A DNA stretch of 64,000 nucleotides from Streptomyces sp. WMMB 322 (GCF_900090145.1 NZ_FMHI01000003.1:246458-310457), one strand, 5' to 3'; positions 26,000-34,937 are shown, counted from the stretch's first letter. The notes: generated by a model not told the origin, from the sequence alone. Made by a program: numbers and translations.

Positions 26000-26767
26000 G
26001 TGGCACGCCGCCGCAAGACGCTCTCCCAGAACTTCCTCCACGACACCGCCGCCGTACGGCGCGTCATCCGCGCCGGGGCACTCCGCCCGGACGCCCTCGT
26101 CGTCGAACCCGGCGCGGGGCAAGGCGCGTTGACGCGCCATCTCGCCACCGGTGACCGCCGCGTCATCGCCTACGAGATCGACCCGCGACTGGCCGCACAG
26201 CTCTCCCGCCGCCTCGGCGGCCGGCCCGGTCTGCGCGTGGTCCGGGGGGACTTCCTCCGCTCCCGGGCACCGCGCGAGCCGTTCGCCGTGGTGGGCAACA
26301 TCCCCTACTCCCGCACGACCGACATCGTCCGCTGGTGCCTGGCCGCGCCGCAGCTGACCTCGGCGACGCTCCTCACGCAGTTCGAGTACGCCGCCAGGTC
26401 GACCGGCGGCTGGGGGCGCTGGCCGCTGCTGACCGTGAGCACCTGGCCGCAGTTCGGGTGGCGGCGGCTGGGACGCGTCGGGCGCGAGTCGTTCACACCC
26501 GTGCCGCGCACGGACTCGGCGGTGCTGCGGATCGAGCGGCGCGACAGGCCGCTGCTGCCGCCCGGACTCATGCCCGCCTATCGGGACTTCGTCGCTCACG
26601 GCTTCACCGGGGTGGGCGGTTCGCTCGCGGCGACGCTGTCGCGGCGGCACCGCACGGCACGTGTCCGCGCGGCTTTCGCCCGGGCGGACGCGGACCCGTC
26701 GGCCCCGGTCGGGCTGGTGCCCCCTCAGCAGTGGCTGACGCTCTTCACGGAGCTGGAGACCTGCTGA
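26000..26767 (+). CDS. erm: Erm-type 23S rRNA (adenine-N6)-methyltransferase
   Basis: A 255-residue member of the Erm/KsgA family. The N-terminus RKTLSQNFLHD is diagnostic of Erm. SAM motif I is VVEPGAGQGALT, motif II VIAYEIDPRLA, and motif IV VVGNIPYSRTTDIV contains the catalytic N-I-P-Y. The C-terminal domain is short. The enzyme methylates A2058 of 23S rRNA in known relatives and blocks macrolide, lincosamide and streptogramin B binding; in Streptomyces it is commonly intrinsic. The start is the GTG at 26000, seven bases after GAGGA; a longer frame from 25802 would place a non-conserved basic tail before the Erm N-terminus. No antibiotic cluster adjoins it. Confidence 0.92.
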   Translation: MARRRKTLSQNFLHDTAAVRRVIRAGALRPDALVVEPGAGQGALTRHLATGDRRVIAYEIDPRLAAQLSRRLGGRPGLRVVRGDFLRSRAPREPFAVVGNIPYSRTTDIVRWCLAAPQLTSATLLTQFEYAARSTGGWGRWPLLTVSTWPQFGWRRLGRVGRESFTPVPRTDSAVLRIERRDRPLLPPGLMPAYRDFVAHGFTGVGGSLAATLSRRHRTARVRAAFARADADPSAPVGLVPPQQWLTLFTELETC

Positions 26768-26800
26768 ACTTCCGTTCCGGGCCCTCGCCCGAATTCCCTT

Positions 26801-26828
26801 GCGGCGCACGGCACATGCCGTGCGCCGC
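26801..26828. terminator. Bidirectional terminator hairpin
   Basis: A near-perfect palindrome GCGGCGCACGGCA-CA-TGCCGTGCGCCGC, with a 12-13-bp stem, lies 34 bases after the Erm stop and 27 bases from the end of the convergent thioesterase gene. Confidence 0.8.
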
Positions 26829-26854
26829 GCGCGGTCGGCCCTGACCGCCGACGG

Positions 26855-27745
26855 TCAGTCCCGGCCGCGCGGCACCCGGACGACACCCTCCTGGATCACC
26901 GACACCGCGAGCCGGCCGTCGCGGGTGAAGATCCGCCCGCTGCCGAGACCGCGTCCGCCCTGGGAGGTCGGGCTGGCCTGGTCGTACAGAAGCCACTCGT
27001 CCGCGCGGAAGGGACGGTGGAACCACATCGCGTGGTCCAGGCTCGCCCCGACGACGTCGCCGACCGCCCAGCCACCGCGGCCGTGCGCCAGCAGCACCGA
27101 GTCCAGCAGCGTCATGTCGGAGACGTACGTGGCGAGGCAGATGTGCAGCGTCGGGTCGTCGAGCGGGCCGTCCAGCTTCCCGTTCGTACGGAACCAGACC
27201 TGCGAACGGGGCTCCCGCGGCTGTCCCGCACTGGCGAACGGGGGTTCGCGCACGTACCGCAGATCGACGGCGGCGCGCGCCTTCATCAGCCGCTGCGGCA
27301 CGTCCGAGCCGCGGAAGAGCTCGGCGTACCGGGGCATCATGTCCTCGGCCGTCGGCAGAGTTCCGGGATCGGGCGCCTCCGGCATCGGCTCCTGGTGCTC
27401 CAGCCCCTCCTCGTACGCCTGGAAAGAACTCGACAGGTGGAAGATCGGCTGCCCGTGCTGGACGGCCACGACCCGGCGGGTGGTGAAGGAGCGTCCGTCC
27501 CGGATGCGGTCGACGGTGTAGACGATCGGCGCGCCCGGGTCGCCGGGGCGGAGGAAGTAGGAGTGCAGGGAGTGCGGGAGACGCCCTTCGGGCACGGTCC
27601 GGCACGCGGCGACGAGTGCCTGCGCGGCGACCTGCCCGCCGAACACCCGTGGGACGACGGCCGCCCGGCTGTCGCCCCGGTAGATGTCCTGTTCGACCCG
27701 CTCCAGATCGAGCAGGTCGATCAGGGACGTCAGTTCATTGCTCAT
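26855..27745 (-). CDS. tesB: Acyl-CoA thioesterase II (TesB)
   Basis: A 296-residue double-hotdog thioesterase. Characteristic blocks are VFGGQVAAQALVAA, LPHSLHSYFLRPGDP, IVYTVDRIRDGRSFTTRRV, HLSSSFQ in the first half, and ATYVSDMTLLDSVL, SLDHAMWFHRPFRADEWLLY and GSGRIFTRDGRLAVSVIQEG in the second. It hydrolyses acyl-CoA esters in the cytosol. Its position next to acyl-CoA dehydrogenase and carboxylase genes fits acyl-CoA homeostasis. It reads away from the acyl-CoA dehydrogenase gene on the same strand, about 100 bp downstream. Confidence 0.93.
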   Translation of the reverse strand: MSNELTSLIDLLDLERVEQDIYRGDSRAAVVPRVFGGQVAAQALVAACRTVPEGRLPHSLHSYFLRPGDPGAPIVYTVDRIRDGRSFTTRRVVAVQHGQPIFHLSSSFQAYEEGLEHQEPMPEAPDPGTLPTAEDMMPRYAELFRGSDVPQRLMKARAAVDLRYVREPPFASAGQPREPRSQVWFRTNGKLDGPLDDPTLHICLATYVSDMTLLDSVLLAHGRGGWAVGDVVGASLDHAMWFHRPFRADEWLLYDQASPTSQGGRGLGSGRIFTRDGRLAVSVIQEGVVRVPRGRD

Positions 27746-27851
27746 GCCGGCGATTGTGCCTGTCGTGAACTACCTGCGGTTACGGCGCAGATCACAAACC
27801 GGAGTGAAGCGTTCCGGATCACATCCGGAACCGTGGCCACCGGACGCACCG

Positions 27852-29015
27852 TCACAGCCCCATCGACTTGGCCACGATCGAGCGCATGACCTCGCTCGTG
27901 CCGCCGTAGATTCGCGAGACCCGGGTGTCGGCGTACAGGCTGGCGATCGGGTACTCGAGCATGTAGCCGTAACCGCCGTGCAGTTGCAGGCACTTGTCGA
28001 TGACGCGGGCGGCCAGCTCCGTGGTGAACAGCTTCGCCGAAGCGGCGTCCGCGGCCGTCAACTCCTCGGCGTCCAGCGCCTCCAGAGCGCGGTCGCACAC
28101 GGCCTGCATGGCGTCGACGTCGGCCTTGCAGTCGGCCAGCACGAACTTGGTGTTCTGGAACGAGGCCACCTCACGTCCGAAGACGGTCCGCTCCTTGACG
28201 TACTCGTGCGCGAACCGCACAGCGGCCGCTGACATGGCGTACGCGCCGATGGCGATGCCCAGCCGCTCCTGCGGCAGGTTGTGCGTGAGGTAGGTGAAGG
28301 CCTTGCCCGGCTCCCCGAGCATGTCCTCGACGGGCACCTTGACGTCGGTGAAGGACAGTTCGGCGGTGTCCGAAGCCCGCAGACCCAGCTTGTCGAGCTT
28401 CCTGCCGACCGCGTAGCCCTCGCTCTCGGCGTCCACGACGAGGATGGAGATGCCGCCGCGCCTGTCCTCGGGGTCCGGAGGCGACGTACGGCAGCACACC
28501 AGGACGCGGTCGGCCTGGACCCCGCCGGTGATGAAGGTCTTGGCACCGTTGAGCACGTAGTGCTTGCCGTCCTCCGAGAGCCGGGCCGTGGTCTTCATGC
28601 CCGCCAGGTCGGAGCCGGTGCCGGGCTCGGTCATGGCGATCGCGGTCATCATGTCGCCGGAGACGAAGGACGGCAGCCAGCGCCGCTTCTGCTCCTCGGA
28701 GCCGTACTTGAGTATGTAGGGCAGACACAGCGCGGTGTGGACGCTGGACCCGCCGAAGCTGACGCCGGCCCGCGCGCACTCCTCGGTGACCACCGCGTTG
28801 AACTTGAAGCTCCGCTCGCCCGCGCCGCCGTACTCCTCCGGGACCTCGATGCCGAAGACGCCCAGCTCACCGAGCTTCTTGTAGAAGCTCCTCGGGACAT
28901 AGCCCTGTTCGGCCCATTCCGGATAGTGGGGTACGACCTCGGCCCGGATGAAGTCCCGGATGGTCTGACGGAATGCCTCGTGGTCCTCGCCGAAAACCGT
29001 GCGTCGCAATGGCAC
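27852..29015 (-). CDS. Acyl-CoA dehydrogenase (long-chain/isovaleryl-type active site)
   Basis: A 387-residue flavoprotein. ITEPGTGSDLAGMKT-like AMTEPGTGSDLAGMKTTARL and FITGGVQADRVLV are FAD-contact signatures, and QLHGGYGYMLEYPIASLYAD is the second family signature. The position that holds the catalytic Glu in short- and medium-chain enzymes is Gly here (IYGGTSEVM). Instead a Glu is present in the helix at LPQERLGIAIG, as in isovaleryl- and long-chain-type dehydrogenases. Specificity is inferred only. A palindrome that looks like a TetR operator lies about 100 bp upstream. It differs from the acdH product at 34938. Confidence 0.93.
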   Translation of the reverse strand: MPLRRTVFGEDHEAFRQTIRDFIRAEVVPHYPEWAEQGYVPRSFYKKLGELGVFGIEVPEEYGGAGERSFKFNAVVTEECARAGVSFGGSSVHTALCLPYILKYGSEEQKRRWLPSFVSGDMMTAIAMTEPGTGSDLAGMKTTARLSEDGKHYVLNGAKTFITGGVQADRVLVCCRTSPPDPEDRRGGISILVVDAESEGYAVGRKLDKLGLRASDTAELSFTDVKVPVEDMLGEPGKAFTYLTHNLPQERLGIAIGAYAMSAAAVRFAHEYVKERTVFGREVASFQNTKFVLADCKADVDAMQAVCDRALEALDAEELTAADAASAKLFTTELAARVIDKCLQLHGGYGYMLEYPIASLYADTRVSRIYGGTSEVMRSIVAKSMGL

Positions 29016-29112
29016 GCCTCCTCATGTCCCGCTCTCTCGCGCACCGGGCCGAAGAGCCCGCACGGGCAGAAGGCAACGGCAGGATGCGCGCGCGTACGGA
29101 CCGACTCAGCAT

Positions 29113-29132
29113 GGCTAAGCGCTTGCTCAGCC
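29113..29132. promoter_or_regulatory. Palindrome, likely TetR-type operator of the acyl-CoA dehydrogenase
   Basis: GGCTAAGCGCTTGCTCAGCC reads GGCTnAGC-N4-GCTnAGCC, an interrupted palindrome of 20 bp. It lies between the end of the TetR gene and the start (29015) of the acyl-CoA dehydrogenase gene. Similar AAGCGCTTGCT motifs precede fatty-acid genes controlled by TetR proteins in actinobacteria. It is unlike the GTTAA-N6-TTAAC sites nearby, so another regulator may bind it. Confidence 0.6.
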
Positions 29133-29149
29133 AACAAGCTACCCGCGGG

Positions 29150-29824
29150 TCAGCTGCGCTGTCCAGAGGTCGTAGCGGCGGTGGTGCCCGCGGAGCCGGC
29201 ACGCCCGCGCCCCGATTCCGCTTCGGCCGGGGCGGCGGCGAGGGCACCCCGCGCGAGTCGGTGCAGCAGAGCGGCCGTGGTCTCGCGGTCGGGCAGGGCC
29301 GACGAACCGCTCAGGTGCGGGGTGGAGTTGAGCAGGCCGAAGACGGTGTGCACCGCGACGCGCGCCTCGAGCGACGTCAGCTCCGGGTAGATGGCCCGCA
29401 CCGCGTCCACCCACAGCTCGACGTACTGCCGCTGGAGCTTGCGCACCTGCTTGCGGTCGCTCTCACGAAGCCTGTCCAGCTCACGGTCGTGGAGCGTGAT
29501 CAGCGACCGGTCGTCGAGCGCGAAGTCGATGTGCCCGGCGATCAGCGCGTCCAGAACCGCCTCCGGGGCGAGACCCGCGGCGGCCGACTCCTCCACGCGC
29601 ATGCGGCCGCCCTCGTGCAGCCGCTCGCTGATACCGACGAGGAGCTCGGCGAGCATCGCGTCCTTGCCCGCGAAATGACGGTAGAGCCCGGGACCGCTGA
29701 TCCCGACCGCCGCTCCTATCTCGTCGACGCCGACACCGTGGAAGCCGCGCTCGGCGAAGAGACGGGCAGCCTCCCGCAGGATCTGCTCGCGGCGGGTGGG
29801 GGTGGCCTCCGTCTGCGTGCTCAT
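29150..29824 (-). CDS. accR: TetR-family repressor, AccR-like
   Basis: A 224-residue TetR protein. The DNA-binding domain is REQILREAARLFAERGFHGVGVDEIGAAVGISGPGLYRHFAGKDAML (residues 12-58). The ligand domain is helical with LITLHDRELDRL, as in regulators of branched-chain acyl-CoA genes; the Ala/Gly-rich tail is probably disordered. It is divergent from accD1-accA1-hmgL-acdH, and two copies of the published AccR palindrome type (GTTAA-N6-TTAAC) lie in between. In S. avermitilis AccR represses that operon and responds to short-chain acyl-CoAs. The symbol is given on this context, not on a sequence comparison. Confidence 0.85.
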   Translation of the reverse strand: MSTQTEATPTRREQILREAARLFAERGFHGVGVDEIGAAVGISGPGLYRHFAGKDAMLAELLVGISERLHEGGRMRVEESAAAGLAPEAVLDALIAGHIDFALDDRSLITLHDRELDRLRESDRKQVRKLQRQYVELWVDAVRAIYPELTSLEARVAVHTVFGLLNSTPHLSGSSALPDRETTAALLHRLARGALAAAPAEAESGRGRAGSAGTTAATTSGQRS

Positions 29825-29845
29825 GAATCCATTCTAGACAGGAGG

Positions 29846-29861
29846 GTTAGCGAGCGTTAAC
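29846..29861. promoter_or_regulatory. AccR-type operator 1
   Basis: GTTAGCGAGCGTTAAC fits GTTAA-N6-TTAAC with one mismatch and is also a TTAnCGnnCGnTAA palindrome. It lies 22 bases from the TetR gene start, so binding would autoregulate that gene. Confidence 0.75.
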
Positions 29862-29874
29862 CTTGGGCGCAGTG

Positions 29875-29890
29875 GTTAATGGACGTTAAC
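29875..29890. promoter_or_regulatory. AccR-type operator 2
   Basis: GTTAATGGACGTTAAC is an exact match to GTTAA-N6-TTAAC. It lies 29 bases, nearly three helical turns, from operator 1, and overlaps the first unit of the 13-bp repeat array. It faces the accD1 operon. Confidence 0.8.
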
Positions 29891-29946
29891 CAACGACGTT
29901 GACCACTGATGTCGACCATCGACGTTGAGCACAGACGTTGGCCACA
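29882..29946. repeat. 13-bp tandem repeat, five copies, overlapping the operator
   Basis: Five consecutive 13-bp units of the form GACGTTGACCACT start at 29882, 29895, 29908, 29921 and 29934. The first unit contains the right half of operator 2 (GACGTTAACC). Each unit keeps an operator half-site-like GTTGACC or GTCGACC, so the array may hold weak repressor sites. Confidence 0.9.
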
Positions 29947-30129
29947 AGCCGGGGTTCGGGACCTGCCCCGGCACCGGCCACTGGTACCGGGCACGGAAGG
30001 CACACGGCCCCGGGCGCCGAGGCCGGAGACGGACACGGTGACTGCGGACGAGGCGCTCCGACCGGGCTCCGCGAAAGCAGGCGCAGTGTGAGCAGCCGCA
30101 GTCATGAGCAGAGGGCGAGGGGGCGCGAG

Positions 30130-31815
30130 GTGAGGTACGAGCAGCCGCAGCCGGCACCCGGACGGGCAGCTGTCCCGTCGGGCGGAGAGACGGGCCCGGC
30201 GCTGGTCAGCAGCATCGACCCGGCTTCGGAGGCCTGCCGGACGAACGAGGCGGCGCACCGCGAGCTGAACTCACAGCTGCGGGAGAAGCTGGCCGCGGCC
30301 AGGCTGGGCGGCGGCGAGCGCGCCCGCGCACGGCACACGGAGCGGGGCAAGCTCCTCCCGCGCGACCGGGTGGACGCACTGCTCGACCCGGGCTCCCCCT
30401 TCCTCGAGATCGCTCCTCTCGCGGCGGAGGGGATGTACGGCGGTGCGGCACCGGCGGCCGGTGTGATCGCCGGGATCGGAAGGGTCTCGGGGCGCGAGGT
30501 GGTCGTCGTCGCCAACGACGCAACCGTCAAGGGCGGCACCTACTACCCGATGACCGTGAAGAAGCACCTGCGCGCCCAGGAGATCGCCCTGGAGAACAGG
30601 CTGCCGTGCGTCTACCTCGTCGACTCGGGGGGCGCCTTCCTCCCGATGCAGGACGACGTCTTCCCCGACCGCGAGCACTTCGGCCGGATCTTCTACAACC
30701 AGGCGCGCATGTCGGGTGCGGGCATCCCGCAGATCGCAGCGGTGCTCGGCTCGTGCACGGCGGGCGGCGCCTACGTCCCGGCCATGAGCGACGAGGCGGT
30801 GATCGTGCGGGGCCAGGGGACGATCTTCCTCGGCGGCCCCCCGCTGGTGAAGGCGGCCACCGGAGAGGTCGTCACCGCGGAGGAGCTGGGCGGCGGCGAG
30901 GTGCACAGCCGGGTCTCCGGCGTCACGGACCACCTCGCCGAGGACGACGCCCATGCGCTGCGCATCGTGCGGCGCATCGCGGACACCCTGCCCGAGCGGA
31001 GCCCGCTGCCCTGGTCCGTGCGTGCGCCGGAGCCGCCCTCCGTCGACCCTTCGGGGCTCTACAGCGCGGTGCCCGTCGACTCGCGCACGCCCTACGACGT
31101 GCGGGAGGTCATCGCGCGTGTGGTCGACGGCTCCCGGTTCCAGGAGTTCAAGGCCGAGTTCGGGACGACGCTGGTCACCGGGTTCGCCCGGATCCACGGC
31201 CACCCGGTCGGCATCGTCGCCAACAACGGCATCCTCTTCTCCGAATCGGCCCAGAAGGGCGCCCACTTCATCGAACTGTGCGACCAGCGCGGCATCCCCC
31301 TCCTCTTCCTGCAGAACATCTCCGGCTTCATGGTCGGGCGCGACTACGAGGCGGGCGGCATCGCCAAGCACGGCGCGAAGATGGTGACGGCCGTGGCCTG
31401 CACGAGGGTGCCGAAGCTGACTGTGGTCATCGGCGGTTCGTACGGCGCGGGCAACTACTCGATGTGCGGGAGGGCCTACAGCCCCCGCTTCCTGTGGATG
31501 TGGCCGAACGCGAAGATCTCCGTGATGGGCGGCGAGCAGGCGGCCGCCGTCCTCGCGACCGTCAAGCGGGACCAGATGGAGGCCCGCGGCGAGGAGTGGA
31601 GCGCCGAGGAGGAGGCGGACTTCCGCGCGCCCGTGCGCGCCCAGTACGAGGAGCAGGGCAACGCCTACTACGCGACGGCCCGGCTCTGGGACGACGGGGT
31701 GATCGACCCGCTGGAGACCCGGACCGTACTGGGTCTCGCGCTCACCGCGTGCGCCAACGCACCTCTGCCGGCGAAGGGGCCCGGGGAGCCGGGCTTCGGC
31801 GTCTTCCGTATGTGA
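30130..31815 (+). CDS. accD1: Acyl-CoA carboxylase carboxyltransferase (beta) subunit, methylcrotonyl-CoA type
   Basis: A 561-residue carboxyltransferase. The N-terminal block includes [26 protein letters not shown]; the acyl-CoA domain has [20 protein letters not shown] and the carboxybiotin side [20 protein letters not shown] followed by [14 protein letters not shown], the pattern of methylcrotonyl-CoA carboxylase beta. It transfers carboxylate from biotin on the AccA1 protein to the acyl-CoA. I chose the GTG at 30130 (after GAGGGGG); related proteins begin close to SIDPASEA, so the first 20-30 residues are uncertain. It is the first gene of accD1-accA1-hmgL-acdH. Confidence 0.93.
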   Translation: MRYEQPQPAPGRAAVPSGGETGPALVSSIDPASEACRTNEAAHRELNSQLREKLAAARLGGGERARARHTERGKLLPRDRVDALLDPGSPFLEIAPLAAEGMYGGAAPAAGVIAGIGRVSGREVVVVANDATVKGGTYYPMTVKKHLRAQEIALENRLPCVYLVDSGGAFLPMQDDVFPDREHFGRIFYNQARMSGAGIPQIAAVLGSCTAGGAYVPAMSDEAVIVRGQGTIFLGGPPLVKAATGEVVTAEELGGGEVHSRVSGVTDHLAEDDAHALRIVRRIADTLPERSPLPWSVRAPEPPSVDPSGLYSAVPVDSRTPYDVREVIARVVDGSRFQEFKAEFGTTLVTGFARIHGHPVGIVANNGILFSESAQKGAHFIELCDQRGIPLLFLQNISGFMVGRDYEAGGIAKHGAKMVTAVACTRVPKLTVVIGGSYGAGNYSMCGRAYSPRFLWMWPNAKISVMGGEQAAAVLATVKRDQMEARGEEWSAEEEADFRAPVRAQYEEQGNAYYATARLWDDGVIDPLETRTVLGLALTACANAPLPAKGPGEPGFGVFRM

Positions 31816-31840
31816 CGGCTGCATTGTGAGGAATGGGACT

Positions 31841-33958
31841 GTGACCATGTTCGACACCGTGCTGGTTGCCAACCGCGGGGAGATCGCGGTGCGGGTGATC
31901 CGCACTCTGCGGCAGCTGGGCATCACCTCCGTCGCCGTCTGCAGCGACGCGGACGCCGAGGCCCGCCACGTGCGGGAGGCGGACAAGGCGGTGCGCATCG
32001 GACCTGCGCAGGCCTCCGCCAGCTATCTGTCGGCCGAGCGGCTGCTGGACGCGGCGAAGCGCAGCGGCGCACAGGCCGTCCACCCCGGCTACGGCTTCCT
32101 CGCGGAGAACGCGCCGTTCGCGCAGGCCTGTTCGGATGCCGGGCTGGTCTTCGTCGGCCCGCCCGCGACGGCCATCGACCTGATGGGCGACAAGATCCGC
32201 GCCAAGGAGACGGTGCGGGCTGCGGGCGTTCCCGTCGTGCCGGGGTCGTCCGGTTCGGGTCTCGACGACGCCGAACTGGCCGCCGCCGCCCGGGAGATCG
32301 GCATGCCGGTGCTGCTGAAGCCGTCCGCGGGCGGCGGCGGCAAGGGCATGCGGCTGGTACGGGACGAGGCGGCGCTGGCGGAAGAGATCGCGGCGGCGCG
32401 GCGTGAGGCCCTCGGTTCCTTCGGTGACGACACTCTGCTCGTGGAGCGCTGGATCGACTCGCCGCGTCACATCGAGATCCAGGTCCTCGCCGACGGGCAC
32501 GGCAACGTGGTGCATCTGGGCGAGCGCGAATGCTCCCTTCAGCGCCGCCACCAGAAAATCATCGAGGAGGCGCCGAGTCCGCTGCTGGACGAGGCGACGC
32601 GCACCGCGATGGGCGAGGCCGCGGTTGAGGCCGCCCGCTCCTGTGGTTACCGGGGCGCCGGCACGGTGGAGTTCATCGTCCCGGGCGGCGAGCAGACCCG
32701 GACCGGCGGCAGCACCCTGCGCCCCTACTACTTCATGGAGATGAACACACGCCTCCAGGTCGAGCACCCCGTGACGGAAATGATCACGGGTGTGGACCTC
32801 GTCGAATGGCAGTTGCGCGTAGCGGCGGGCGAGGAACTGCCCTTCGGCCAGGCCGGCATCGGCCTCAGCGGCCACGCGGTCGAGGCGCGCATCTGCGCCG
32901 AGACGGCTCTTCTCCGCCCCGCCTCCGGCTCGGAGGGCGGCAAGGTCGACTTCCTGCCGTCGGCGGGCACGGTGCTGCTGCTCCACGAAGCGGAAGGCCG
33001 GGACGTACGCACGGACTCCGGTCTGCTTCCGGGCACCGAGGTCGGCACGACGTACGACCCGATGCTGGCCAAGGTCATCGCCCACGGCCCGGACCGGCCC
33101 ACCGCGCTGCGCAGGCTGCGCGCCGCGCTCGCGGAGACCACCGTGCTCGGCGTGGAGACCAACACCGGCTTCCTGCGGCGCCTGCTGGGGCACGCCGACG
33201 TCGCGGCGGGCAACCTCGACACCGGTCTGGTGGACCGTGCCGCGGCGTCGCTGGTGCCCCGGCGGATTCCCGAAGAGGTCTACGCGGCGGCGGCGTTGCT
33301 GCGGCAGGCGGCGCTCGAACCGCGGGCCGCGGAGTCCGGCTGGACCGACCCGTTCTCGACGCCTTCGGGCTGGCGCCTCGGCGGTGAACCGGCCTGGACC
33401 GTGCACCACTTGAAGGTGCCCGGTCACGACCCGGTGGCCGTCCGCGTGGCGGGCCGCTCCCCCGCGGAGCGAACCGACCAAGTGCGGGTCCGTGTGGGGG
33501 ACGGCGAGCCGCGCACGGCACGGCTGCGGGAAGGGGCCGGAGCACACGGTCTGCTCGTGGAGTGGGGCGGGGCCACCTTCCGGCTGGCCCACGCCGCCTC
33601 GGAGTCGGGCCACTGGCTGGGCCGCGACGGCGACAGCTGGCACGTACAGGACCACGACCCGGTCGCGGCCGCCCTCCGCGGCGGTGCGGGCACCCACGGC
33701 GCCGACGCCCTCACGGCGCCCATGCCCGGCACGGTCACAGTGGTGAAGGCCGCCGAGGGCGACAAGGTCACCTCGGGCCAGAGCCTGCTCGTCGTCGAGG
33801 CGATGAAGATGGAGCACGTCATCACCGCCCCCTACGACGGCACGGTCACCGAGCTGGACGTCACGGCGGGAAGCACCGTCGCCATGGATCAGGTACTCGC
33901 CGTCGTGGAACCGCACCCCGCGGCGCACGACCCGGCGGAGAAGGAGGCGGAGGCGTGA
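31841..33958 (+). CDS. accA1: Acyl-CoA carboxylase biotin-carboxylase/BCCP (alpha) subunit
   Basis: A 705-residue alpha chain. Biotin carboxylase occupies about residues 1-450: TVLVANRGEIAVRVIRTLR, HPGYGFLAENAPFAQAC, LLKPSAGGGGKGMRLV (ATP grasp), MEMNTRLQVEHPVTEMITG. The C-terminal BCCP domain carries the biotinylation site VVEAMKMEHVI. It charges its own biotin with bicarbonate using ATP and passes it to AccD1. GAGGA at 31827-31831 fits the GTG at 31841; ATG 31847 is the alternative. Its stop overlaps the hmgL start (GTGA). Confidence 0.95.
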   Translation: MTMFDTVLVANRGEIAVRVIRTLRQLGITSVAVCSDADAEARHVREADKAVRIGPAQASASYLSAERLLDAAKRSGAQAVHPGYGFLAENAPFAQACSDAGLVFVGPPATAIDLMGDKIRAKETVRAAGVPVVPGSSGSGLDDAELAAAAREIGMPVLLKPSAGGGGKGMRLVRDEAALAEEIAAARREALGSFGDDTLLVERWIDSPRHIEIQVLADGHGNVVHLGERECSLQRRHQKIIEEAPSPLLDEATRTAMGEAAVEAARSCGYRGAGTVEFIVPGGEQTRTGGSTLRPYYFMEMNTRLQVEHPVTEMITGVDLVEWQLRVAAGEELPFGQAGIGLSGHAVEARICAETALLRPASGSEGGKVDFLPSAGTVLLLHEAEGRDVRTDSGLLPGTEVGTTYDPMLAKVIAHGPDRPTALRRLRAALAETTVLGVETNTGFLRRLLGHADVAAGNLDTGLVDRAAASLVPRRIPEEVYAAAALLRQAALEPRAAESGWTDPFSTPSGWRLGGEPAWTVHHLKVPGHDPVAVRVAGRSPAERTDQVRVRVGDGEPRTARLREGAGAHGLLVEWGGATFRLAHAASESGHWLGRDGDSWHVQDHDPVAAALRGGAGTHGADALTAPMPGTVTVVKAAEGDKVTSGQSLLVVEAMKMEHVITAPYDGTVTELDVTAGSTVAMDQVLAVVEPHPAAHDPAEKEAEA

Positions 33959-34932
33959 TCGAGGGCCTGCCCATGCGCTTCGGCGACGACGGGCTGCCGG
34001 CGAAGGTGCGGATCCACGAGGTGGGCCCGCGGGACGGGTTGCAGAACGAGCAGGCGACTGTCCCCGTCGAGGTGAAGTCCCAGTTCATCCACCGGCTGCG
34101 CGAGGCGGGGCTGGAGACCGTCGAGGCGACGAGCTTCGTGCACCCCAAGTGGGTGCCCCAACTCGCCGACGCCGAACAGCTGATGCCCCTGCTCGCCGAC
34201 ATCCCGGACGACGTACGGCTTCCGGTGCTGGTGCCCAACGCACGGGGCCTGGACCGTGCCGTCGCGCACGGCTGCCGCCACATCGCTGTCTTCGCGAGCG
34301 CCACCGAGTCCTTCGCCAGGGCCAACCTCAACCGGTCCCTGGAGGAGTCGCTGGCGATGTTCGAGCCGGTGGTCACCCGCGCCAAGGCGGAGGACCAGTG
34401 GGTCCGCGGCTACGTCTCGATGTGCTTCGGTGACCCGTGGGAGGGCCCCGTACCGCCTGCTCAGGTGGTCAAGGTGTGCCGCGCGCTGCTCGGCATGGGC
34501 TGCGACGAGCTGAGCCTGGGCGACACCATCGGCGTCGCCACACCGGGTCATGTCACGGCGCTGCTCGGCGAGTTGGCAACCGCGGGCGTGTCCGCTGACC
34601 GCATCGCCGTCCACTTCCACGACACCTACGGGCAGGCGCTGTCCAACACGCTCACCGCGCTCCGGCACGGGGTGACCACCGTCGACGCCTCCGCAGGCGG
34701 TCTCGGCGGCTGCCCGTACGCCAGGAGCGCCACCGGCAATCTCGCCACCGAGGACCTCGTCTGGATGCTCCAGGGCCTGGGCATCGAGACCGGGGTCGAT
34801 CTCGCCCGCCTGACGGCCACGAGCGGCTGGATGGCGGACCGTCTGGGCCGCCCCAGCCCTTCACGCACCGTGCGAGCGCTCACCGGCGCGGACACCGGCG
34901 GCTCCCACCCGAACTCCCACAAGGAGCAGTGA
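33955..34932 (+). CDS. hmgL: Hydroxymethylglutaryl-CoA lyase
   Basis: A 325-residue TIM-barrel lyase. Metal and catalytic motifs: VGPRDGLQNE near the start, VEATSFVHPKWVPQLAD, and the HMG-CoA lyase signature ASAGGLGGCPYARSATGN with its active-site Cys; HFHDTYGQALSN gives two metal His. It splits HMG-CoA into acetoacetate and acetyl-CoA, the last step of leucine breakdown, directly after the carboxylase encoded upstream. AAGGAGG precedes the GTG, which overlaps the accA1 stop by four bases. Confidence 0.95.
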   Translation: MIEGLPMRFGDDGLPAKVRIHEVGPRDGLQNEQATVPVEVKSQFIHRLREAGLETVEATSFVHPKWVPQLADAEQLMPLLADIPDDVRLPVLVPNARGLDRAVAHGCRHIAVFASATESFARANLNRSLEESLAMFEPVVTRAKAEDQWVRGYVSMCFGDPWEGPVPPAQVVKVCRALLGMGCDELSLGDTIGVATPGHVTALLGELATAGVSADRIAVHFHDTYGQALSNTLTALRHGVTTVDASAGGLGGCPYARSATGNLATEDLVWMLQGLGIETGVDLARLTATSGWMADRLGRPSPSRTVRALTGADTGGSHPNSHKEQ

Positions 34933-34937
34933 CCATC

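Noticed and set aside
25576..26154. 192-codon frame overlapping the Erm leader and N-terminus
   Set aside because: Arg/Pro-rich, no domain, overlaps the clearly coding Erm N-terminus.
29117..29124. AAGCGCTT core as a third LacI box
   Set aside because: It is embedded in a longer GGCTnAGC...GCTnAGCC palindrome in an acyl-CoA setting, which fits a TetR operator better.
30271..31998. 575-codon open frame antisense to accD1
   Set aside because: It follows the codon bias of the real gene in mirror image, has no domain and no ribosome-binding site; a shadow caused by high GC at third positions.
31742..33928. 728-codon antisense frame across accA1
   Set aside because: Composition-driven shadow; the sense strand encodes a complete biotin carboxylase with biotin site.
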